Assembly: GCA_017506865.1 (NCBI GenBank)
Contig: JAFCMP010000120.1
Location: forward strand, 124,001-188,000
Source of the DNA: Tribonema minus
Lineage: Eukaryota; Sar; Xanthophyceae; Tribonematales; Tribonemataceae
Length of the DNA stretch: 64,000 bases
Direction of reading: 5' to 3'
Made by a program: the position numbers and the translations under genes. The notes beneath the pieces were generated by a model. That model saw nothing but the letters and a program-made list of their open reading frames with translations. It made no database searches and was not told the DNA's origin. This document shows, piece by piece, positions 24,108 through 35,300 of this stretch; positions within the stretch are counted from its first letter, which is position 1; each line of letters opens with the position of its first letter.

Positions 24108-27100
24108 ATGCTTGGAAAAAGAGCAGGTGCCACAGTTTTCTTTATGCCGGCATATGACAGCAGCGTGGTAGAGTTTGCAGCCACATCCTCAGACTCTCGC
24201 AGCATGAGCGCACCCTCCGTGGACAGCGGCAGCACACCGTGGTGGAAAGCCGACGGAAATTTGTTCAAAGCACATGTACACGAAGCAGACCAACAGGCTA
24301 GAGCGGCACCACGAGATAAGGCTGATGCTAAGGGAGCTGAGCCTGTGCCGAAGGTGCTTACGCGCAGGCGCAGCTGCCGCGGCATGACCACTCGTGCTGA
24401 GGAAGCGGAGCCTGTGCCGAAGGTGCTCACGCGCAGGCGCAGCTGCCGCGGCATGATCACTCAGACTGAGGAAGGAGAGCCTGTGCCCAAGGTGCTGACG
24501 CGCAGGCGCAGTAGCCGCGGCATGATCACTCTGGGTGCAATGGCGCTGCTGAATAACAGTGTCACTGGCGTCAACGCCAGCCTGCAGCCTGCCTGCGACA
24601 ATCCCGCCTACGCCAGAACTCTGGACCCGGCAGGTTAGCCACATGTATTGCGCTAGTAGCACGCATCTTTTTTTGACATGTTTGTGCTCATAAAGCAGGA
24701 GTGCCATGGGAAGACAGGTGCAGCATACACTCAACTCATTGCGGACCCTATATCTCGCGCGGCTTGAATGGGAAATGTTGAGAGCGCACGTCTGTCAGGC
24801 AGCTCTCCCCTCATTGCCAAGTGAAGCAAGACAGCAACAGTGGATGGGCCTGCAGACTCTCATGCACGCAGCAGGCACGCCACCCACCGTGTGTGTGTGT
24901 GCCCAGGTGTTGTTGTCAATGCAATAGGTACTTGCACAACACGACACTCTGTGTACTTTGTTACCTAATTACCATGTACTTTGTACACGCACAAAAGCCT
25001 AGATCACTCATGTCAAGCTTGCTACTTGAGTCGCCACGTACCCTTGTGACAAGTGTCTCAGTGCTCAGTACCGCCGATGATGCGCTTTCAAGGCCACCGA
25101 ATCGCCACAGCCTGGCGGTCGGCTGGACTTTAGAAATAGCCTACCTGCCAGCTAGCTGTGTGTGCCTCATGTGAACCCAGTGTTCAGGAGCGCCTTGTAC
25201 AGGTCGCCTGCGTCCTGCCGTTTGGGGGTAAATTTGGGGGTGGTGTTAGGGTCAGGGTTGGGCGCGATGGTGTACAAGCATGCCTCTTCAACACCTGTCT
25301 CTGACCACGGAGTGAAACCTTATCAACCTACGACCGCCAATGATACGCGGTGAAACCGGCTACTGCGCGATCGACACTAAGGTAAGGGTTGCATGAGGGT
25401 AAGCACCAGCGTTAGGACAAGTCACCCCTACTAGTTTGATGTGGCGCTAGCATGACCTGTCCATTTAAGAGGGCTTCTCAGGCCAGTCGCGTGAGCGGAT
25501 TTCTGCCAACGCGCGGGGGACAGTCACCCATCTACTCCGCTTGAACAATTGCAAACCTCACACATTGAAATCAGCTGCACAAACCGAGCACTATCTGCCG
25601 CCAGTGCTGCTGCTCCTTGTGCAACTGCGCTGCTGAAAGAATCCACATCTGCTTTATTTGGCTGCGCCGCTCGCAAACAGGCGCGTGCGACCCCGCCCGC
25701 TGCAGCTGCACGAACGCCACACACTAAAGCTGTTGCACGAACCGACGTTGTTGGACGCCAGTGCTGCCACTCCTTACTTTTAACTGTGCTTTTTGAATAG
25801 AAGTAGGAACTAATTCTGCTTTATTTGGCTGCGCCACTCAAATAAATCTGCATTTTTGGGCTGCGAGCGGCAGGCGTGTGCGCGGGCCCGTCCACTGCAG
25901 CTGCGCGGACGCGATTTAGCCTGACCGTAACCCTAACCCTATATAACCAGCTCCTGCACGAATCGTGCATCGTCTGAAATCAGTGCCGCCCCTCCTTTTT
26001 CAACTGCACTCCAAATACAAGTAGAAACCAAACCTGCTCTATTTGGCCATGCCGCTCGCAGGCGTGTGCGGCCCCGTCCGCTGCAGCTGCGCGGACGCCA
26101 CGCAGTGCCAGATGGGGTCCTTCTACTGCCCCTGCCCCTTCCTGTACCAGGACGTGAGCGACACACAGAAGGGGGGGGTCTGCCAGTGCCAGCTAGGTGA
26201 GCGCTGCTGCGCCTGTGTCAGTGCTCAGCACTGTACGGAGAGCAAGCACTTGCTCCGCCGAACGTTCAATTGCCTTCGTCAGCTGGGCGAGCGTTTGCGC
26301 TGTGTCACATTGCACAACATTGCACCATCGGCCATGTGTGGCTGAGGGGGGCGTCTGCCAGTGTCAGCTAGGTGAGCGCTGCTGCGCCTGTGTCAGTGCT
26401 CAGGAAGAGTGTGTCAGTGCTCAGGAAGGGCATGTCAGCTCGGTGAGCGCCTGTGTCAGTGCTCAGCAGCGTGCTGGCGGGCCTGAAAAATGAGTCCTTG
26501 CTCCGCAGAGTATTATGTTGTGGTGACACGCAGAAGGGGGCGTCTGCCAGTGTCAGCTGGGCAAGCTTGAATCGATGTGATTGAACCTTGTGTTGTTGAT
26601 GTAATACGTTCTTGTAATGCACCCATCTCTGTTGCTAAAGTTGGTTGGTAGCCTACAGCTGAAGGCATACGTCCTAATAATGAGCCTGTGTCAGTGCTCA
26701 GCAGCGTGCTGGCGGGTCTGAAAAACGAGTCCTTGCTCCGCACAACATTATGCTGTGGTGACACGCAGAAGGGGGGTGTCTGCCAGTCAGCTCGGTGAGC
26801 GCTGCTGCACCTGTGTCAGAGCTCAGGAAGAGCGAGTCCTCGCTTGCAGAATGTTTTAAGACATTTGGCTTTTTTGCTTTTGTCAGGAAGAGCGAGCTCT
26901 TGCTTGCAGACTGTTCAGACATTTGCTTCTTAGCGTTTGTCAGCTCGGCGAGCGCTTGCGACTGTGTCTGTGCTGACGGGTATGGGCAGCGCGCCCCCTA
27001 CTGTGCAAGATGTGTCAGCTCGGTGAGCGCGGCTGCGCCTGTGTTAGTGCTCGGCAGTGTGCTGGCAAGCCTGGAGAGCGCGCCCCCTTGCTCCGCAGGG

Positions 27101-29287
27101 TATTATGGAAACGGATCAAAAGATTGTAGAGCTCTAGGTGACAAGGAGTGGTTAGCCGCAAGTGCCTTCCACCAGTGACCGTGGTCGCCGCTGTTGCAGT
27201 CATTGGCCACGAGTCAAACAGTGTTCTTATACTGTATGGTGACTGGATGTTGGAGTGTCACCTGTGACTGTTACAGTTGTGGCAGGTACAAGTTAGTTCG
27301 TCGTCGCGGCTCACAAACTGCTTTTGTCAGCTGGGTGAGCGTTTGCGCCGGTCTGTGCTGACGCGGCTGGGCAGCGCGCCCCCTGCTGCGCAAGATGTGT
27401 TGTTTGTTGAGTGTGCGCATTGACGTGCACTGCAGCACTGCTCATGTGCGTGTAGTCATCCTGGAATGTCTGTGAACATTTACTGGAAGTTTCTGACATT
27501 TCTGCGCATCCGCATCGCTCCGCATATCCAGCAGTGACAGCCATCCCATCGAGTATGCCGCAGCGGCCTTCCCCTGACCCTAGCGCCAACACTAAGCTCT
27601 CCGGGTACTGCCGCTAATCTGCTCTGACACTCTGCATGCGTATCGCCGACACTTTGCATTGCAACATCAATGTGCGGCTGAGGCAGGGTTAGGATCAGGG
27701 TTAGTGTTGGGATTAGAGTTAAGCTAGGGCTAGGCTTAGGGTTACTAGCCCTATCTTAATTCTAACCCTGTGTGTTGATCCGCACTTCCAGCGGGCGTCT
27801 GCTGCGACGCCCGGGGCTCTGCCCCCCCGGCAGTGCTGACCCGCACCGCAATCATTCATGCGCGTACTGCCTACATATTCCGTCACCGCTCACGTGTGGA
27901 TCGCTAACAAAGGTGCTGGTCCACGCATCCAGTAGGCCTCTGCGGCGACAATCGCCCCCCCCTGCTTGCCTTCCGGCAGCCTCACTGGCAGTGCTGATCC
28001 GCTCCGACATTCTCCATGCGCATCGCCGACGCACTTCACTCAGCGCTCCTCGCATGCGTACTGCGGACAAGTATTTGAATGTGTGCAATGATTCACGCTT
28101 GACACATATCTGAATGTGCGCGATGTTTCACACGATCGCATCTTGTGTGTATTCCTGACATACTGAACGTGTGCAACGATTCACACCCCCCCAACAGCGG
28201 GCCTCTGCGGCGACAAGTGCCCCCCCCAGTTCCTCCCCACGGCCTCCGGCCAGTGCCTCAAGGCCACCTCCACCGGCGCCTTCAGCATCAAGCTCATCAA
28301 CATGGGCGCGCCGGACGACCTGGGACTCATCTTCCAGCAGGCGGCCACGCGTCTCGAGGCCATCATCACGGCGGACGTGACAGACTATCCAGCGCCTGCG
28401 GGCGGCTGGTTTGCGCAGTATGGCTATGACTACACTGACAACGTTGATGACGTGAGTCAGCGACCCTAGCGTGAGCGTCTGCGAGCTCTGTCGCCGCGTG
28501 CACCGTCCTCGCACTTGAGGTTTGGGGATATGATGATGCGTTTTCTTGCACCCGTGCGCCCGCGGGCTGATTGGCGCAGCATGGCTACGACTGGCGTTGG
28601 GGTTTGTCGGCTCTGCCGGCGCGTGCACCGTCCGCTCACTTGTAGATTAGAATTTGATGATTGCGATTTCTTGCAGCGACCCTAGCGTCAGGGTGTCTGT
28701 CCACTCACTTGAAGTTGAAGAATTGGTGTCGCGGAAGTGTGTGACTCAACACCACGTGTTTCAACGGTGTTTATATCTGACTGGGGCGTGTTTTTTGTCC
28801 ACGAGGCACATGGCATCGGGTGCCCTGTGTCTAGAAACTTCAAACTTCAAACGTGAGGTTGCAACTGCGCAGGGTGTGCGCGAGCACGCGCACAATTTTT
28901 TAAAGGGCGGCCCGCACGGTTAGGGGTAGGGTTAGGTTTAGGGTCAGGGGGGTTAGGCTTCAAACTAGGGTTAGGGTTCAGGGTCTCTCCTGCACTGCGG
29001 CCTGGTACACATGTACATCGCGCTACCTGTGAGCTGTTGCCTTCTACATGCATCATACATGCCTGTACCTCTTGCCATTCCTCGGTTCAAGCACGTGAAG
29101 ATGCCCGGAGGTCAACGGCAAGCTCGCTACATGTCAGAATTTACCTGTATGTGCCTCGTGACAAGGTGCCACTCATCGCACACTGACGATCACTCCCATA
29201 CTCAACAGCGCCGCAACATACATGTGCTTTGCAGCGCCGCTTCAGATGCGTCTGCAGCAGCGCTCACACACGCAGCGTGTGCCTTTT

Positions 29288-29323
<36 letters not shown>

Positions 29324-32300
29324 CGCGCTTTCTCCCGCAGATTGTGATTGGCTTCACCGCAGTCAAGATGGACGGGCAAGGAGGCGCTCTAGCAGAGGTG
29401 CGTTACAACCATACCTACCTACCTATACTCATAGCCCTGATTGTCTCGCCAGTGCTGACAACAACAGCTGCCATGCTAGGTGTCGCGACAGCTTTCGCTG
29501 CGGGGCGCGCATTGAGACTGCGGCTCGCTCACTGCGCGCAATGCTGCAAGATTCAGCGCCGAAGTACACTGATGCTTTTGTACCATTTGGTACACATGGG
29601 CCAACGCACGCGGTATATGATTTGTACAACGGAACAGGGAAACGAGCAACAGTGCTCACCGCTCAAACAATAAAATTTCCTGGTGTTACACAGTAGGCGA
29701 CAGTATTCGCCACTGCTTCACTGCTTTTGTAGTGGTCAGTGAGGGACAACTTGAAGTAGCTCAGGGCCAATCTTAAACCTAAGTGGCAGCGCTGAGCCAG
29801 ATGCCAACATTGATAGCTGCCCCAGCCTGTCTGGCACCAATGCCACATCGGACGCCAGCAAAGGTAGGGGCCGTGAGTTTACCAAGCACCTGGGCTGGGA
29901 TTGGCGTTAGGGTAGGGGGGAGGGTAAGGGTCAGGGTCGCAGCAACATTGTGGGCAGACGACGCGCTCGTGATTGAGAGTAAGCAGTCGACTCGAGCCGG
30001 CGCTGACTGTGGTGCTTAGGGTTACTAACCCTAACCCTAACCCTGCATATATCCCGTACAGTGTGCAGAGTCTGCCTGCAGTGCGCAGGCAGGGGCCGCC
30101 AACTGCAACCTGCATACTTTTCTTGAGCGCGTTCCAAAGGGACGGTGCGAGTTGGCGTCCACATTGAGAGCAAGACGTCATGGCGGACTGATTGGGGTCT
30201 GGTTTACCTAACCCTAACCCTAAGTGTAACCCTAAACCTGGCCTAGCCCTAATCTCAACCCTTACCCCTAAACCTAACCCTAACCCTAACCTGTTGCGAC
30301 GGCCCTAAGCACCCAATGCATAGACACTATAAATTGAATTCCTGCGCGCAGGAGGTGGCAACAAATGAGGGCTGCGTATGACCTGGCTGTGACGCACTGG
30401 TCCTCACCGCCTGACCTGGACACGGAAGTGCTATTAGGCCCGTGCAACGAACACGGACACTGCATGGTGAATGGTGCTGCGCTACACAAAACAATAACGC
30501 CATCGAGCCGTGCAATGGACATGGATACTGCATCTATGAAAATGGTACTGTCCTTTCTCCGGGCCCTTCGGCATTTTCTCACTTCCAAGGAAATTCAAAG
30601 AAAATGCGCACGTTTTCTGTGCCGCAGTCCGGTCCCACCGTCACGCGCAACACGGAGGGAGATCCCTCCTACGGGCTGCCGCTCGCCGGCATGATGAAGT
30701 TCGACTCCGACGACGTGCGCGCGATGATTGCGGATGGCTCCATGCTGCCCGTCGTCACACACGAGATGATCCACGTGCTAGGTACGTCACGCATTGAAGT
30801 TGTTGTTTGAGGTTCGACAGCGACAGGGTGTGCGCGATGATCGTAGATGGCTCCATGCTGCCCGTCGCTACGCACGAGATGATCCACGTGCTACGTGCGT
30901 CATGCGTTGAACTTGTCATTTGAAGTTTGACAGCGACAACGTGCGCACGTTGATTGCGGACGGCTCCATGCTGTCCGTCGTAACGCACGAGATGATCCAC
31001 GTGCTAGGTGCGTCACCTATTGAAGTTTTGTTAGGCTGTCTGCATGATGAAGTTTGACAGCGACGACGTGCGCGCGATGATCGCAGATGGCTCCATGCTG
31101 CCCGTCATTACGCACGAGATGATCCACGTGCAAGGTGCGTCGCGCATTGAACTTATCATTTGAAGTTTGACGGCGACGGGCGCGCGCGATGATCGCGGAC
31201 GGATCCATGCTGCCCTTGTAACGAACGAGATGGACCACATGCCAGGTGCGACGTGCATTGAAGTTGTGTGTGAAGCTCTTTCTGATTGTCGTGTGTCATG
31301 TTGAGCACGGTACACTCTAACCTTTGCCCTGACCCTGTGCACTTGTGGCTCACATGCGACGCCACATCATTGCGTGTGGTCACCTGCATGAAGCGTTTGA
31401 TACCCTCTGGCCAATAGGGGCTGCAAACTGCGCCAACTCAAGCCTCACTAAGCCCCCAACGGTGACTTGCGTCGCGTGTGTGTCACGCGGTGGTGCTGTG
31501 CATGCACGGTCCTGAACCCTCTTGCTGACGGCGGTGTCCTAATGCTGGACACGCCCGTGTACCATACGCCAACGGTGCTGCGCCTGCAAATCTCAGAACC
31601 CTCTACTGAGGGTTGAGCGACGCTACTCTGCCCCTCTGACTCGACGACACCAACGCTGACCTGCGCCGCCTGTGAAACGCACTGGTGCTGTTTGCACGCT
31701 GCAGGTGTTGGAACGCTCTGGCCAACGCACGCCTCAAGCTGTGCCAACTCGTGCCTCACCTACGATGCCAGTGCCAACTTGCCTCATACACGTGTCACCA
31801 TTGGCCTCATCTTTGACTCCATGTCTCACTCAAGCCGTACGCATGAACCAATGGCGCTCTGCGTGCAGGTTCCGGAACGCTGTGCCCAACGCGCACGTCG
31901 ATCTGTGCCAACTCATGCCTGATCTACGACGCCATGCCGTCTTACGTTATGAACATGCCGTCAGCTACCCTAGCCCTACTCCTAACCCTAACTCTAACCC
32001 CGACCCTAACCTATCCCTATCCCTAACCCCACCTCTAGTCCTAACTCTACTAACTTGCGCCGTGTGCCTCGCCCACTGGTTGGACACAGGTTTCGGAACA
32101 CTGTGGCCAACGCGTGCCTCAAACTGTGCCAACTCGTGCCTCATTTATGACGCCAACGCCGCGGGCCGCTGCTACGCCAGCGAGCAGTACGCCGCCATGG
32201 GGCTGCCGGGGAGCCTGCTCGTGGAGTCGCAGGGGCAGCCGCAGGATGGCACGGTGGGTTAGCTTATGTTTTAACTCATATGCCTACACACTTTTAGAAC

Positions 32301-35300
32301 AGTGGCAATGCAGTCGTTTCAGTTTGGGAATGACACGGGGGCGGTTCATATCATACACACACACACTTAGGGTAAGGGTTAGGGTTAGGGGTAGGGTGAG
32401 GGTTCAGTATGATGTTGAAGATGGGTGCTGCAACCAACGATCCCGACAAAGCGCACTGCCTAGAGCGCGCTCGGAGAGACTTGCCTGCTGAATCAAATCC
32501 TTCATGAGTCGTCAATGAGGCGAAGCCCCCGCGCCGCAGCGCACGGCCTGTCACACATCCCGCCAAGATGCACAACTATGAGGGTAGGTAAGGCCTTGTC
32601 AAAATTGTCAGGGTGGTATGTGGATAAGGGTTTGTTGCAGCTGATCCGCTGTGCCGTCGAGCGCTTTGTCACCGCATGGACTGCCAGGGGTACTGCGTGC
32701 TGAGTCCACATCGAGCTGAACTCTAACCCCACCCTCGACCCTAGCTCCATGACCTTCGTACTGTGGCGCAGATTGTTCTAGCACACCTGGACTTCGGTTT
32801 GACTATGTTGCGAGAGCACTTTCTGTGCATTGGGGTAGCTATGCATTGCTGCAGGGTTAGCTAACCCTCATCCTCATGCTAATCTCATCCTAACCCTGGT
32901 CTTAACTGTAATCCTCACCCTAGCCATAACCCTAACCCCAATCCTTACCCCGACTCTAACCCTGACCCCTGAAGTTGCCTCCATCATCTGGCTTGTACAC
33001 ACACAAAGGGCGAGGGCTGCATCACGCTGTACCTCATAGCTTGGGAGCGCAATGTGAATCGGTCGAGTGTCTTGCTGGCAAGGCCAGCCCTTGCATTAGG
33101 GTTTGAAGTTTGTGCTGAGCGTTGCCTTTGGTGCAGTACCGCCCTCTCACCACTGCGCTGTGTGTCTTGTCCTCTGCTTATGTATGCGTGTGCGTCGCGT
33201 GTTTGCGCAGTACTGCTCGCAATAGGGGGTTGAGCTTGAGCTGAGCGTTGCCATTGGTGCTGAACCGCCCTCTCACCCCTGCGCTGTGTCTTGCCCTATG
33301 CATATGTGTGTATTTTGTGTGTGTGTGTGTGTATTGTGCAGTACTGCTCGCACTGGAGCGAAGATCAGCTGGGCGCGGAGCTCATGTCGGTGAGGCCATG
33401 CAACCTCAACTTGAAGTTCACAAAAGCTTCTCTTTTTTGCGCCCATGACAAGACAGTGCTGATAGGTGTCAGTGAGGCTACGCAGCCTCAGCTTGACGTT
33501 TACAATAGTGCACCCAATGACAAGACATTGCCAGTGATGCCTACCCAGTCTTGATGCCAAACATTCTTATCTGGGACTGTATGAAAGTACTCTTTGCTCT
33601 TACAGGAAAATGAGAAACAACAGAAAGCGCTGTCGGTGCAAAAGCCCCCCACCCCCTCCCACTTTCCCACTCACAACCCCCACTGCTTCCACAGTTCCTC
33701 TCATACCCCCCCCCCCCTCAAATCAGGAGGGCTGCCAGTCAGTACGTACCGAGCCATATTATTGAAGTGTCTCCATACGCTCCGGCTTGCTGACCAGGCA
33801 CGCACCCCTGAGCGCACCGCCGCACGAGCTTAGGGTTAGGGTTAGGGTTAGGTTCAGGGTTAGGGTTAGGCATGAGGTGCCACTGTGTAGCAGATGTCGC
33901 CATGATGGCGGCACTTCGGGTTAGGGTTAGCGCTAGGCTAGGTCGCGCGTGCAGGGGTGGATGATGTGCCCGCAGTCACCGAGTTTGCCATGGCGAGTGG
34001 AAGTGCATGTGTGTGGTTGAGCGTTGCTGCCGCTGCATAGATTTTCAGAAGCAGGTTTCAGAGGGGCCCCTGAACAGAGCTTCAGACCGCTGGCTGCGCT
34101 GCTGTTCGCTGCCTGGTGGCACGGAAGCCTGCACCAGCGCTGCGATTACTTTGCGATGGAAATAGTTTTACAAGCGTTGGATATGGTCGTCGTCCAGTCC
34201 ATGCTGTGTTCAACAGAGAGTTCGTGCTGCCTCTATGTACTTGCGTGATGGTACAGGCACAGTGTGACATGCAGCCAGCTGTCTTGAAAGTCAAAGCGTA
34301 CACCTGCCACTCACACCTTTACGGACACGGTCCTGAGCTGGGACATTGACAGCTGCAGCACATGCCTCACAAAGCCCCCAAGAATCTTCACGTGCACACC
34401 AACTTCAACTGTTCCCCTGTATAACTTCAACGCCTCCTGTGTCACGGCTCCGCACACGTGCAGGGCCTCTTTGACCCAGCCGTCCCGTACAACCCGCTTA
34501 CGGCCATCACCATTGGCGGCCTGCAGGACGCCGGTTATTCTGTGGACTACGCACAGGTGCGGTTAGGGTTGAAGTAGGGGTTGGGTTAGGAGAAGGGGGG
34601 GGTTGGCTTAGGCGTAGTCAGTATTGAAGTTAGGGTGAGCACGGCATCTTGTGAACATCAAAAACCGCCATTATCGAATTTGCCTTAGGTCCTGACCTCA
34701 GTCCTAACCTGTACTTCAACCCTTACCCCTGATGCTCTTGTCCTGCGGCGCTGCTGATGGACCCTACGCAGGGTCTTCGGCAGATGTGCAAAGCGCGGCT
34801 CGCTCGCTGGCGGCAGCCGCAAGGCCCATGATAGCAGCGGCAGCCTCAGGGACCATAGTTTCACAGCACTGTCATCTCACAGGGTCTACCAATGTAGAAG
34901 CCGCGTACTGTGGCAGTGCGTGGTGGCTTTTGGGCAGATGACGTGAAGCGCGCACGGATATGCATATTTGCACATGCAATAATGCCGCTCATTGTATGTA
35001 GGCAATGTGGCTTTGTAGGCAGAAGGCGTAAAGCGCGTATGCTGCGCGCGGCTGCGCCCCGATGTCTCAGTTGCGCCGCTGTGCCAGCGCGGTCAGCTGC
35101 GCGGCGTCACCATTGCGATCAACCGTGAACTTGGAAGGCGGCAGCCCACAACCAGCAGAAAGGCGCCCGTGCCTACATCCTATGACCAATGGCACACAAT
35201 TTCATCATACATATCGGCACCGTGCAGCGTCTGTAGCTATTTGCCATCAGCGGCAATGCACATGAGCCTATCCTCACGCAATGGCAAATTCTGATTGCGG

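Noticed and set aside
26941-27015. EGF-like exon coding [20 protein letters not shown]
   Set aside because: No acceptor gives the phase needed to join M8 exon 2 (phase 1), and the following text is an echo of exon 2; exon 2 joins exon 3 directly in phase.
27108-27222. tRNA or tRNA-derived SINE (ggttagccgc, then a CCA end)
   Set aside because: No B-box and no cloverleaf could be drawn; kept only as an unclassified dispersed repeat.
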